From an uncultured Psychrosphaera sp. (GTDB lineage Bacteria > Pseudomonadota > Gammaproteobacteria > Enterobacterales > Alteromonadaceae), in NCBI RefSeq assembly GCF_947500655.1, contig NZ_CANMSK010000017.1:33296-97295 (forward strand): DNA of 64,000 nucleotides. Reading direction: 5' to 3'. The notes beneath the pieces were generated by a model, which saw only the letters and a program-made list of their open reading frames with translations, was not told the origin of the DNA and ran no database searches. The position numbers and the translations under genes were made by a program. Positions within the stretch are counted from its first letter, which is position 1; each line of letters begins with the position of its first letter. This document shows positions 37,823 to 47,187 of this stretch, one piece after another.

Positions 37823-38572
37823 ATGTCGATGAAAGGCAAAGTAGCAATTATAGCAGGCGGTGGACGTGACATAGGCCGTGCATGTGCAATTGATTTAGCA
37901 GAAAAAGGTGCGAATATTGTTCTTACTTATCACTCAAGTAAAGAAACCGCGCAATCTGCAGTAGCAGAAATCGAAGCTCTGGGTTGTAAAGCTATTGCAA
38001 TTAAAGCTGATTTAACGTTAAAAGCTGATGTTGACGCAACGGTTAAAGCAGCACTAGATACGTTTGGTTCAATTGATACTTTAGTACATGTATCAGGTGG
38101 ATTAATTGGACGTGTTAAAGTATCTGAAATGTCTTTAGAACATTGGACTAACGTTATGAACTTAAACTTAACGTCTTTGTTCATGATGTCTAATGCATGT
38201 ATCCCTCATTTGAAACCTGGAAGTACTATTGTGACTTTCGCTTCTCAAGCAGCACGTGATGGCGGTGGTCCTGGATCAGCAGCTTATGCAGCATCTAAAG
38301 GTGCAGTAATGTCATTCACTCGTGGTCTTGCTAAAGAGCTAGGTGTTAATAACATTCGTGTAAATAGTGTATGTCCAGGTATGATCAGCACAGGTTTCCA
38401 CGATACTTTCACTAAAGATGAAGTTCGTAAAAACGTAGCGGGTGCAACAGCGCTTAAACGTGAAGGTACTTCACAAGAAGTGGCTAAGTTAGTTACTTTC
38501 TTAGCAAGTGCTGATTCATCATATATGACAGGTAACTGTGTAGATATTAACGCTGGTATCTTATTCTCTTAA
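37823..38572 (+). CDS. SDR-family oxidoreductase, probable DEH reductase of alginate catabolism
   Basis: A 249-residue short-chain dehydrogenase. The cofactor loop is [13 protein letters not shown], the catalytic Ser141 lies in TFASQAA, and Y155-x-x-x-K159 in AYAASKGA. C-terminal [12 protein letters not shown] as usual. Because it sits beside alginate lyases, KdgK and Eda, it is most likely the reductase turning 4-deoxy-L-erythro-5-hexoseulose uronate (DEH) into KDG. The family assignment is certain, the substrate is inferred from context. It has its own promoter region with repeated TGGT/ACCA sites. Confidence 0.82.
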   Translation: MSMKGKVAIIAGGGRDIGRACAIDLAEKGANIVLTYHSSKETAQSAVAEIEALGCKAIAIKADLTLKADVDATVKAALDTFGSIDTLVHVSGGLIGRVKVSEMSLEHWTNVMNLNLTSLFMMSNACIPHLKPGSTIVTFASQAARDGGGPGSAAYAASKGAVMSFTRGLAKELGVNNIRVNSVCPGMISTGFHDTFTKDEVRKNVAGATALKREGTSQEVAKLVTFLASADSSYMTGNCVDINAGILFS

Positions 38573-38596
38573 TAAGCCCAGTTTAAATATTTAACA

Positions 38597-38630
38597 TAAA
38601 AAAAAGAAACCAATTTGGTTTCTTTTTTTT
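38597..38630. terminator. Bidirectional terminator between convergent genes
   Basis: AAGAAACCA-ATT-TGGTTTCTT flanked by A-rich and T8 runs, serving the SDR gene and the convergent GntR regulator. Confidence 0.85.
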
Positions 38631-38669
38631 TACTTTTCTTATGATTAGATAATTATCTAGTACTTTAAA

Positions 38670-39401
38670 TTAGCTAACCAAGTGACTCAACGAGTATAAA
38701 TCACGAGTCTCATTATTCTTTCTCTTAACTTCTTCTAACGCTTTGGCTTCTGTTGCATCAAATAGTGCATTAATAAGACGATTAAAGTGCTCATGCATCG
38801 CTATGCGAGCTTTCTGCGCATCTCCTGCTTTCAATGCATTGTAGATATCTCTGTGCTCATCTTTACGTTTATTTACGTTTGATTGACATACCATACGATA
38901 AGCTTCTTTGATATTTTCTTTACTTTCTCTTAAAAACCAAAAATTTTGTACTGCAAATAAAATAGCATTATTACGGGTAGCTCGAGAGATGATTGAGTGA
39001 AATTCTTTATCGGCTTGATCGGCATCAATACCTGCTTCCATTTTTACTAAATTGCTGTGCAGTTGCTCCAATTCTTCTTTAGTAATACTTCCAGCTGCTA
39101 ACGCGGCAGCTTCACCTTCCACTAAGGCTCTTGCTTGAGTTAACTCAAAGGCAGTAACAAATAATTGCTTATTTGCTTCATCTGGCTTTTCAATAACATA
39201 AACACCCGAACTTGTTTTAACTTCAACACGTTGGCGTACTTCTAATGCAATAATTGCTTCGCGAACTGTAGGGCGGCTAACGTCAAACTGTTCTGCTAGT
39301 ACACGCTCCGGTGGTAAACGACTACCAGGAGGGTAATTGCCAGAATCAATAAGTAATTCGATTTTGTCTACGATATCCCAAAATAATCGGCGGTTTTGCA
39401 T
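38670..39401 (-). CDS. GntR-family regulator (FCD type), probable regulator of the alginate locus
   Basis: A 243-residue repressor-type protein. The winged helix lies at about 15-75 (YPPGSRLPPERVLAEQFDVS, then RPTVREAIIALEVRQRVEV), followed by an all-helical FCD ligand domain (about 95-225). The C-terminal domain has metal/ligand-site style residues (ADKEFHSIIS, AMHEHF). It is encoded divergently from the lyase operon. TGGTTAACCA lies between them and recurs before the SDR and TonB receptor genes, consistent with local control by an alginate-derived uronate. The ligand is not known from sequence. Confidence 0.88.
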   Translation of the reverse strand: MQNRRLFWDIVDKIELLIDSGNYPPGSRLPPERVLAEQFDVSRPTVREAIIALEVRQRVEVKTSSGVYVIEKPDEANKQLFVTAFELTQARALVEGEAAALAAGSITKEELEQLHSNLVKMEAGIDADQADKEFHSIISRATRNNAILFAVQNFWFLRESKENIKEAYRMVCQSNVNKRKDEHRDIYNALKAGDAQKARIAMHEHFNRLINALFDATEAKALEEVKRKNNETRDLYSLSHLVS

Positions 39402-39542
39402 TTTTGGTCTCTTTGTCTATCTACAGCTAAGCTGGATTTATTGAAAATTTAATTGTCACTAGTATATCGTTATATCAGCTTTTATTGAATAATCAAATTG
39501 GTTAATGAATAAGTTTTATTTGGTTGGTGTTTTTTTGTTAAA

Positions 39543-39564
39543 TGGTTAACCAAAGTGGTTGACA
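39543..39564 (+). promoter_or_regulatory. Operator and -35 region of the lyase operon
   Basis: A perfect palindrome TGGTTAACCA (39543-39552) next to TGGTTGACA. The TTGACA at 39559-39564 could be a -35 element. The position between the divergent regulator and the lyase operon suits repression of both. Confidence 0.5.
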
Positions 39565-39631
39565 ATGCTTTAATATATTGGTTGAATGGGATTGTATATA
39601 TAAAAAAAACAATAATTATAAGAGAAAATCA

Positions 39632-39859
39632 ATGGGTACTCACATCAAATTAAACAGGGTTAGTAGAGTGTTACGTCAAAACATTCACTATCAAAAAAAA
39701 TTCTTATACACGTCTACAATTTTATCTATGTTGGCATTTCCAGCTTTTGCTATGGGAGCAACTGACAAAGATCAAGTTGGGAAAGCTGTTGAAGTAATTA
39801 AAGCTAATTACTTGTATTCAGTAGTGAAATCTGAAATGGCGCCTAAAGCAAAGTTTTAA
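39632..39859 (+). CDS. Small exported protein or truncated receptor remnant
   Basis: A 75-residue frame (ATG at 39632 after AAGAGAAA) with a basic N-terminus, a hydrophobic segment and an Ala-x-Ala-like cleavage region (STILSMLAFPAFAMGA). About 30 further residues follow. The layout and the VEVIKA stretch recall the start of TonB-dependent receptors such as the one at 54495 (VEVIEVKGIRG), so it may be the decayed 5' end of a receptor gene. It could also be a real small exported protein. First frame of the lyase operon. Confidence 0.4.
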   Translation: MGTHIKLNRVSRVLRQNIHYQKKFLYTSTILSMLAFPAFAMGATDKDQVGKAVEVIKANYLYSVVKSEMAPKAKF

Positions 39860-39915
39860 TTAGATTTTTGTGAAATATCTCGGCTGAGTTTTGTTGTGGA
39901 CAGGCTGAGAGTACT

Positions 39916-39955
39916 TTGGAAACCTTTGAATATCGCACGTTTCAAAGGTTTCCAA
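39916..39955 (+). other. Long perfect hairpin before the PL6 gene
   Basis: TTGGAAACCTTTGAA pairs perfectly with TTCAAAGGTTTCCAA around a 10-base loop. No T-run follows, so it is more likely an mRNA processing or stability element than a terminator. Confidence 0.6.
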
Positions 39956-39992
39956 TTCCATTTCCAGTATAAGTTTAAAAGAGTGAATTTGA

Positions 39993-42281
39993 ATGTTGAA
40001 TAAATTAAAGAATATCAAATCGTTAACTAAGTCGGTTGTAAAACTTAGTCTTGTTGTTGGTTTAATGCAGTCAAACCTTGTTTTGGCAAAAGATTATTTA
40101 ATTAAAAGCCAATCTGAATATAAAAAAGTTTATAAAAAATTAGATGCAGGTGACAAAGTCATCTTAGCCAATGGCACATGGGAAAACTTTGAAGTTGTTT
40201 TTCAAGGCCAAGGCACAAAAGAGCAGCCAATAACTTTACAAGCAGAAAGTAAAGGTAAAGTCTTTTTAACTGGTAACTCTAATTTGCGCTTATCTGGTGA
40301 GTATTTAGTGGTATCAGGTTTAGTTTTTAAAGACGGTTACTCTCCTACGAGTGAAGTGATTTCATTTCGCCGTAATAAAGAAAATTTAGCTAATCACTCA
40401 CGTGTTACTGAAGTTGTCATTGATAATTACAGTAATCCAGATAAATACGACCAAGATAAATGGGTTGTTATGTATGGTAAGCACAATCGATTTGACCATA
40501 ATTACTTAGCTGGTAAACGTAACGCTGGTGTAACTATGGCTGTTAGATTAAATACTGAAGATAGCCAAGAGAATCATCATAAAATAGATCATAACTACTT
40601 TGGCCCTCGTCCTGTTTTAGGTTCTAACGGTGGTGAAACATTACGAATTGGTACTAGCCATTACTCATTAACAAACTCATTTACTACTATTGAAAATAAC
40701 TACTTTGACCGTTGTGATGGTGAAGTTGAGATTATTTCTAATAAGTCAGGTAAAAATAAAATCCTTAATAACGTATTTTACGAATCAAGAGGCACATTAA
40801 CCTTACGCCATGGGAATGGTAATTTAGTTGAAGGTAATGTGTTTTTTGGTAATGGTAAAGATCACACTGGCGGTATACGTGTTATTAATGCTGATCAAAT
40901 AATTCGTAATAACTACATGGAAGGGTTAACAGGCTATCGATTTGGTAGTGGTTTAACGGTAATGAATGGCGTACCTAATTCGTCAATCAATCGTTATCAC
41001 CAAGTTAACAACGCATTAATTACTAACAATAGTTTAATTAATATTGATCATATTCAGCTGGCAGCTGGAAGTGACGCTGAGCGTTCAGCGGCTCCAGTTA
41101 ACAGTAAGTTCCAGAACAATTTAATAGTGCATGATAAAAACATAGATGGCTTAGCACTATTTGATGATGTGAGCGGTATTAAGTTTAGTGGCAATAAAAC
41201 ACATCAAGTTAAAAATCCAACAATAAGTAATGGCTTTGAAAGTTCAAATATTAAGCTAAAACGTGCAGCCAATGGCTTGTTGTATCCTATTGACCCTGCG
41301 TTCGCAAAAGTGGGTGTTGATAAATCTATATCTCCAATTACAAAAGCGGAAGTTGGTCCTAGCTGGTATGCAAAAAAAGAACCTCTAGTTCAATTTGACT
41401 CTGGTAAAACGATCACAGTTTCTCCTGGTGAAGATGCCTTAATTAATGCAGTTAAAGGTGCTAATGACGGCGATATAATTTATTTAACACCTGGACAATA
41501 TACTGTTACTAAAACCTTGTTCCTGGACAAAGTTCTTACTTTTAAGGGTGATAAAAACAAAGTCGATATTGTCTTTCAACGTAAGACTTTATTTACCATT
41601 GAAGATAAAGGTAGTTTAAAAATATCGGGTCTAAACATAAGTGGTAAAGAAGCGCCAGATCAAGCGGGTAATGTATTGATCAGCAATACTAAACTACCCA
41701 CTATTTATAATTTTAGATTAGAAATTCTAGACTCAAAAATTAGTGACCTTGATGTTAATCATTCATTCCATGTATTTGACTCGGGTTATCGTGCATTTGC
41801 TGATGCAATTGTGATAAAAAATTCACAATTCACTAACATCACAGGCGACATTTTACGTTTAAACAAAGAACTTGATGACTTAGGTATTTATAACGCTGAA
41901 TATGTCACCTTAGACAACAATGTATTTAACAAGGTAGAAGGTACGATAGCTAATCTATACCGTGGTGGTACTGATGAAAGTACATTTGGACCACATTTTA
42001 TTATGACCAATAACAAACTTAAACAAGTTGGTAACGGTAAACGTAATAAGTCAAAAGCGGTAATGACAATTCATGGTGCGCAAGTAACCGATATTGAAAA
42101 TAATGTATTTGATATGACACCAGCGATTGTAATTAATCATACGGTAGGTGAGCCTCAAACTGTTATTCGTAATAATAAGTTCGGTCAAGCTACTGATATT
42201 AAAGTTTCAGAGTTAAATGCAGATGGCCCTCATACGGCAATATTAGAAAATAATTCGTTCAAAAAAACGACAAGTAAATAG
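39993..42281 (+). CDS. Alginate lyase, polysaccharide lyase family 6
   Basis: A 762-residue exported parallel beta-helix lyase. The signal peptide is at about 1-32. The catalytic domain at about 33-410 has Lys251 (EIISNKSGKNKILNN) and Arg272 (LTLRHGNGN), 21 residues apart as in characterised PL6 enzymes, and NGGETLRIGTS contributes calcium-site residues. A second, C-terminal beta-helix (about 470-760) resembles two-domain PL6 enzymes such as AlyGC. It cleaves alginate by beta-elimination, probably in the periplasm or at the cell surface. Eight bases separate it from the PL17 gene. Confidence 0.93.
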   Translation: MLNKLKNIKSLTKSVVKLSLVVGLMQSNLVLAKDYLIKSQSEYKKVYKKLDAGDKVILANGTWENFEVVFQGQGTKEQPITLQAESKGKVFLTGNSNLRLSGEYLVVSGLVFKDGYSPTSEVISFRRNKENLANHSRVTEVVIDNYSNPDKYDQDKWVVMYGKHNRFDHNYLAGKRNAGVTMAVRLNTEDSQENHHKIDHNYFGPRPVLGSNGGETLRIGTSHYSLTNSFTTIENNYFDRCDGEVEIISNKSGKNKILNNVFYESRGTLTLRHGNGNLVEGNVFFGNGKDHTGGIRVINADQIIRNNYMEGLTGYRFGSGLTVMNGVPNSSINRYHQVNNALITNNSLINIDHIQLAAGSDAERSAAPVNSKFQNNLIVHDKNIDGLALFDDVSGIKFSGNKTHQVKNPTISNGFESSNIKLKRAANGLLYPIDPAFAKVGVDKSISPITKAEVGPSWYAKKEPLVQFDSGKTITVSPGEDALINAVKGANDGDIIYLTPGQYTVTKTLFLDKVLTFKGDKNKVDIVFQRKTLFTIEDKGSLKISGLNISGKEAPDQAGNVLISNTKLPTIYNFRLEILDSKISDLDVNHSFHVFDSGYRAFADAIVIKNSQFTNITGDILRLNKELDDLGIYNAEYVTLDNNVFNKVEGTIANLYRGGTDESTFGPHFIMTNNKLKQVGNGKRNKSKAVMTIHGAQVTDIENNVFDMTPAIVINHTVGEPQTVIRNNKFGQATDIKVSELNADGPHTAILENNSFKKTTSK

Positions 42282-42289
42282 GACGTATT

Positions 42290-44536
42290 ATGAATTATTT
42301 AACTCGTATTACCTCGTCACCAAAACAGGTTCTAGCATTTGTTGTATTTTTAACTTTGTTGATTGCAGCATTCTCTATTCAAGCTAAAGATGCTAATCCG
42401 CGATTAGTTTCGACTCAAGCAGATATAGCTAAAATGCGTTTGGCTATTAAAACTCCGGGGTCATTTAAAACTAAATTTGAACAGCAAAAACGCAGTGTAG
42501 ATAAGCAAATGGAACAGGCGATTACGGTCCCTGTTCCCGCTGATGGTGGTGGTGGTTACACTCACGAACGTCATAAGAAAAACTACAAGCTAATGTATGA
42601 AGCTGGAATGTTATTCCAATTAACTCAAGATAAAAAATACGCTGAGTTAGTACGAGATATGTTACTGCAATATGCAGACTTATATCCAACTTTAGATGTT
42701 CATCCAAAACGTAAAGCGGGTGCGAACAACCCAGGTAAGCTTTTTTGGCAAAGCCTAAATGAAGCGGTTTGGTTGGTTTACAGCATTCAAGCTTATGACT
42801 TTGTTTTACCAGCGTTAAAAGAAAAAGAGATAACTAAAATTGAGCAAGGTATATTCCGCCCAATCGTTAAGTTTTTATCTGTGGATTCTCCTGCAACGTT
42901 TAATAAGGTTCATAATCACGGCACTTGGTTAACTTCTGGTGTTGGTATGGCAGGATATGTATTAAATGAGCCAGAATGGGTTGAACAAGCACTTTACGAC
43001 TTAGATAAATCAGGTAAAGGCGGGTTTTTAAAACAGTTAGACGAACTGTTCTCTCCTCAAGGTTATTACAATGAAGGTCCATATTATCAACGTTATGCTT
43101 TATTGCCTTTTATTACATTCGCTAAAGCGATAGAAAGTAATGAACCTGAGCGTAAAATCTTTGAATACCGCGATGGTATTGTATTAAAAGCGATTACTAC
43201 AACAATTCAGTTAAGTTATAACGGCCTGTTCTTCCCAATCAATGATGCAATCAAAAGTAAAGGTATCGACACTATTGAGTTAGTTAACGGCGTTACTATC
43301 GCTTACGGATTAACCGGTGATACGGGCTTATTAGAGATAGCTCAAATTCAAGATCAAATCATATTAACAGGTGACGGTCTTAAAGTTGCCCAAGCACTTG
43401 ACGCTGGCAAAGCAACACCTTATGAATTTGAATCTGTTGCTTTTGGTGATGGAGCAGACGGTACGCAAGGTGCGTTAGTTATTATGCGTCAGTCAAGTTC
43501 TAATAAAGCGACTGAAACAGATACTCAAGCTGTATTGTTTAAACCTGCGGCACAAGGTTTAGGACATGGTCATTTTGACAAATTAACTTGGCAGTTCTAT
43601 GACAAAGGAGCAGAGATTGTTTCTGATTATGGCGCAGCCCGTTTCTTAAATGTTGAGGCTAAATATGGCGGTCGTTATTTACCAGAGAATGACACTTATG
43701 CTAAACAAACTGTATCTCACAACACTGTTGTGGTTGATGAAAGTTCTCATTTCAATGCAAATGTAAAAAAAGGTAATGCAAATCACCCAAAACATTTGTT
43801 TTTTGTAAATGACAAAAACGTTAAGTTAAGCTCAGCCACAATATATTCTGCTTATGAAGGTGTTGAGTTAACTAGAACCTTAGCGTTAATTAACTTGCCA
43901 GAGCAAGATCAAACACTAGTAATTGATGTATTTGATGTGAACTCTAAAAAAGCACATCAGTTTGATTTACCCGTTCATTATCAAGGTCAATTTATTGATA
44001 GCAACTTTGCTTTAAATGCTAATGACAAGACTATGTCTGCATTGGGTGATAAAAATGGTTACCAACATTTATGGTTGAAAGCACAAGCAACTCCTAAAGC
44101 TGGTTTAGCTCGAGTTACTTGGTTGCATGATAATGGCCGCTTCTATACTCAAAGTTCAATAGAGACAGGCAACAGTCAAATATTGTTTACTCAAATTGGT
44201 GCTAATGATCCTAACTTTAATTTACGGAATGAAAATGCATTTATTCATCGTGTTAAAGATACCAAAAAGCATAGCTTTGTAAGCATACTAGAGCCTCATG
44301 GTGAATATAATCCTTCAAAAGAATTTACTATATCAGCAACCAGTAAAGTAAGCGGTTTAGCTCATGTAGATGATGATAACGTAACTGCGGTATTGATCAG
44401 TTTCCTTGATGGTAAACAGTGGGTATTAGCCTACAACAAACAATCTGTGACAAAGGCTAAGAGATCAGAATTTAGCTTGAAAGGCAAAAAGTATACATTT
44501 AGTGGTCAGTATCTATTACAAAAAATTACTAAATAG
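42290..44536 (+). CDS. Oligoalginate lyase, polysaccharide lyase family 17
   Basis: A 748-residue exo-acting lyase releasing unsaturated monouronate from alginate oligomers. There is a signal peptide (about 1-32), an alpha/alpha-barrel with PVPADGGGGYTHERHKKNY, catalytic-site N209/H210 (KVHNHGTW) and Tyr266 (NEGPYYQRYA). The heparinase-like beta-sheet domain contains GHGHFDKLTW, KYGGRYLPEN and VSHNTVVVD. Residue assignments follow the spacing in Saccharophagus Alg17C. Together with PL6 it forms the depolymerising pair. Confidence 0.94.
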   Translation: MNYLTRITSSPKQVLAFVVFLTLLIAAFSIQAKDANPRLVSTQADIAKMRLAIKTPGSFKTKFEQQKRSVDKQMEQAITVPVPADGGGGYTHERHKKNYKLMYEAGMLFQLTQDKKYAELVRDMLLQYADLYPTLDVHPKRKAGANNPGKLFWQSLNEAVWLVYSIQAYDFVLPALKEKEITKIEQGIFRPIVKFLSVDSPATFNKVHNHGTWLTSGVGMAGYVLNEPEWVEQALYDLDKSGKGGFLKQLDELFSPQGYYNEGPYYQRYALLPFITFAKAIESNEPERKIFEYRDGIVLKAITTTIQLSYNGLFFPINDAIKSKGIDTIELVNGVTIAYGLTGDTGLLEIAQIQDQIILTGDGLKVAQALDAGKATPYEFESVAFGDGADGTQGALVIMRQSSSNKATETDTQAVLFKPAAQGLGHGHFDKLTWQFYDKGAEIVSDYGAARFLNVEAKYGGRYLPENDTYAKQTVSHNTVVVDESSHFNANVKKGNANHPKHLFFVNDKNVKLSSATIYSAYEGVELTRTLALINLPEQDQTLVIDVFDVNSKKAHQFDLPVHYQGQFIDSNFALNANDKTMSALGDKNGYQHLWLKAQATPKAGLARVTWLHDNGRFYTQSSIETGNSQILFTQIGANDPNFNLRNENAFIHRVKDTKKHSFVSILEPHGEYNPSKEFTISATSKVSGLAHVDDDNVTAVLISFLDGKQWVLAYNKQSVTKAKRSEFSLKGKKYTFSGQYLLQKITK

Positions 44537-44589
44537 TAAGATTTGAACTAAATTGTTATAAGAAAGATATACTTATACATTAATGTAGG

Positions 44590-44626
44590 TTGAGAAGATG
44601 TTTTGCAAAACTGAAACACTTCTCAA
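44590..44626 (+). other. Hairpin between the PL17 and transporter genes
   Basis: TTGAGAAG-A-TGTTT pairs with AAACA-CTTCTCAA with one bulged base. There is no T-run. It may stabilise the lyase mRNA or partly uncouple the transporter. Confidence 0.45.
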
Positions 44627-44700
44627 AACAAAACAATTATAAAAATAATCACAAATATCAAAATAACTAAAATAAAAAATATGGGTCAATGGGGAACACA

Positions 44701-45996
44701 ATGAAAATAAAAAATTTAAGATGGTGGGTTATTGCCTTAATCGCACTAGCTACCGTTATTAACTATATAGACCGTTCTGCGCTTAGCGTATTGTGGCCAG
44801 ATATAGTGGAAGATCTGTTTCCTGACGAATCAGCTTTAGAACGTAAACAAATATATGCCAACATCTCTATTGTTTTCATATTGTCTTATGCCTTTGGTCA
44901 AGCAATATTCGGCAAGATTTTTGACTGGGTAGGTACACGTTTAGGCTTTGTTTTGTCTATTGGTGTTTGGTCGCTAGCAACCGCTGCTCATGCACTTGCG
45001 CAGGGCGTACTTAGTTTTAGTATTTTCCGTGCAGTCTTAGGTGTGGCAGAAGCTGGTAATTGGCCTGGCGCAGCTAAAAGTAACGCAGATTGGTTTCCAA
45101 CTAAAGAGCGTGCCTTAGCCCAAGGTATCTTTAATTCAGGTGCGGCTATTGGCGGTATTGTTGCAATCCCTTTGATTGCTTATTTAACTGTATTTTTTAA
45201 CTGGCAAATGGTTTTTGTTGTTATCGGTCTAGTCGGCTTGTTATGGCTAATCCCTTGGATTATTTTGGTTAAAGCGCCACCTAAGTCTCATCCTTGGATA
45301 ACGGATGAAGAACGCGAATATATTTTAACGGGTCAAAGAAATACTGAAGCAAACATAGATTCTGATGAAGAAGAATATAACCCTACAACGGGTGAGTTAC
45401 TTTCTCATAAGCAAAGCTGGGGTGTCATTATCGCCTCTGCCGCTATCGACCCTATTTGGTGGTTATTTGTATTTTGGATCCCAATTTACCTTAACGAAGT
45501 TTACGGTATGGATGTAAAAGCGATTGGTATTTACGGTTGGGTTCCATACGTAGGCGCTATGTTCGGAGCTTGGTTTGGTGGGCTTTTAGCACAAAATAGA
45601 ATTAAATCTGGTTGGAATACAGATAAAACTCGTAAGTTAACGATTACATTAGGTTGCTTGATAATGTTACCAGCACTATTAGCTATGGCTAATCCTGGTG
45701 GACCAACGGCTGCGGTTATCATCATGGCTGTTATCTTATTTGGTTTCCAAACGGCTATTGGTAACGTTCAAACCCTACCAAGTGATCTATTTGGTAAGAA
45801 AGCAGTAGGAACACTTTCTGGTTTTTCTGGAATGGCAGCTAAATTAGGTGCATTAGGCTTAACAGCTCTAGTTCCTATTTTAACAGCTGATGGTAATTAC
45901 GCTCCTGCATTTATTATTGGTGCATCTTTAGCGGTTATAGCTATTGCAGCTATTTGGATCCTTATTCCAAAAATAGAACCATTAAAAGCTAAGTAA
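44701..45996 (+). CDS. MFS transporter, probable hexuronate/DEH uptake
   Basis: A 431-residue major facilitator protein of the ExuT/anion:cation symporter type, with 12 predicted helices. The N-terminal LRWWVIALIALATVINYIDR matches hexuronate transporters, and the GNWPGAAKSNADWFP motif is typical of this subfamily. The ATG at 44701 follows GGGGA by a good distance, while the ATG at 44689 would include that ribosome-binding site. It probably imports the monouronate made by PL17 through the inner membrane. Confidence 0.88.
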   Translation: MKIKNLRWWVIALIALATVINYIDRSALSVLWPDIVEDLFPDESALERKQIYANISIVFILSYAFGQAIFGKIFDWVGTRLGFVLSIGVWSLATAAHALAQGVLSFSIFRAVLGVAEAGNWPGAAKSNADWFPTKERALAQGIFNSGAAIGGIVAIPLIAYLTVFFNWQMVFVVIGLVGLLWLIPWIILVKAPPKSHPWITDEEREYILTGQRNTEANIDSDEEEYNPTTGELLSHKQSWGVIIASAAIDPIWWLFVFWIPIYLNEVYGMDVKAIGIYGWVPYVGAMFGAWFGGLLAQNRIKSGWNTDKTRKLTITLGCLIMLPALLAMANPGGPTAAVIIMAVILFGFQTAIGNVQTLPSDLFGKKAVGTLSGFSGMAAKLGALGLTALVPILTADGNYAPAFIIGASLAVIAIAAIWILIPKIEPLKAK

Positions 45997-46037
45997 CTCA
46001 GTAATTAAAATAAACGATTAGTTTAGGAAGTAAAGTT

Positions 46038-47006
46038 GTGAAAAAAGTAGTCTTATTTGGCGAATGCATGATTGAGTTAAAACAAACAGGTAATAGCGAT
46101 AGCGTACCTGTTCAAATGCAGCAAGGATTTGCCGGAGATGTGTTTAATGCAGCGGTTTATTTAACTCGATGTTTTAACGATATAGATATCCAGTTATTTA
46201 CCGCATTAGGGCGCGATGACTATAGCAACAGCATGAAAGACTACTTAAAAGCTGAGAACGTAGGTACGGATTTAATATTAATCTCAGAAGATAAAATTCC
46301 GGGGTTATATTCAATCCAAACCGACAGCTCTGGTGAACGCAGTTTTACTTATTGGCGTAACGATGCAGCTGCACGTTACACAATGGAGTTGTTGACTGAC
46401 GATATAATAGAAAAGTTAAAGCAAAGCGATATGTTTGTTTTTTCTGGTATTTCATTAGCCGTTATTAAACCAGAATTAAGAGAACGTTTTTGGCAGCTAA
46501 TTGCACAATTAAAACAGGCTGGGGTCGAAATTGTATTCGACCCTAACTATCGCCCCCGTTTATGGGCTGATACCACAGAGACTAAAACTCAATACGAACT
46601 GGCATTACAAGAAAGTGACTATGTATTACCAGGTATAGAAGATTTTGAAGTGTTATACGGTTTAAGCACGTTTGAAGACGTAGCTGACTTTTGTAAACCT
46701 TATAATATTAAAGAGTTAGTGATTAAAGATGGGCCAAATGGCGTCTTAATCATCCAACAACAAAACAGTGAAAAAAATGATAACCAGCCAACTCAGCAGT
46801 TTATCAATATTGAACCTGTTAAAACTGTAATAGATACAACATCAGCAGGGGATTCATTTAATGGTGTCTACTTAGGCGCTAGATTAAGTGATTTAACGGT
46901 TGAACAAGCTGTTTCAAAAGCAGCCAAGACAGCTGGGTTTGTTATCCAACACCCTGGTGCCATTGTCGAAAAGTCTATATTCCATAAATTTACCAAGACG
47001 TTGTAA
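46038..47006 (+). CDS. kdgK: 2-keto-3-deoxygluconate kinase
   Basis: A 322-residue PfkB/ribokinase-family sugar kinase, phosphorylating KDG to KDPG. N-terminal VVLFGECMIEL; C-terminal DTTSAGDSFNGVYLGARL contains the catalytic base Asp272. FDPNYRPRLW and KDGPNGVLI are characteristic of KdgK. Start GTG at 46038 with AGGAAG upstream. Follows the transporter in the same direction. Confidence 0.93.
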   Translation: MKKVVLFGECMIELKQTGNSDSVPVQMQQGFAGDVFNAAVYLTRCFNDIDIQLFTALGRDDYSNSMKDYLKAENVGTDLILISEDKIPGLYSIQTDSSGERSFTYWRNDAAARYTMELLTDDIIEKLKQSDMFVFSGISLAVIKPELRERFWQLIAQLKQAGVEIVFDPNYRPRLWADTTETKTQYELALQESDYVLPGIEDFEVLYGLSTFEDVADFCKPYNIKELVIKDGPNGVLIIQQQNSEKNDNQPTQQFINIEPVKTVIDTTSAGDSFNGVYLGARLSDLTVEQAVSKAAKTAGFVIQHPGAIVEKSIFHKFTKTL

Positions 47007-47059
47007 GGACATTTTTATCAATAAAAACCTAATAACGTTAAGCGTATCAATAAAACAGA

Positions 47060-47179
47060 GCTAACCACTTAAGTTAGCCTTTAGCTTGGTCAATACGGCC
47101 AAGACTACACCCAAAATATTAACATTCGTTCTGGCGCATGCTGTTTAGTGCTAGGGGATTTTTACGTCTCAAATTTGAG
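47060..47179. other. Leader with small inverted repeats before the transhydrogenase genes
   Basis: Contains GCTAAC-CACTTAA-GTTAGC, CTTGGTCAATACGGCCAAG and the palindrome CTCAAATTTGAG (47168-47179) just before the ribosome-binding site. It may be a regulated leader or promoter. The function is not identifiable. Confidence 0.3.
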
Positions 47180-47187
47180 GAGCAATT

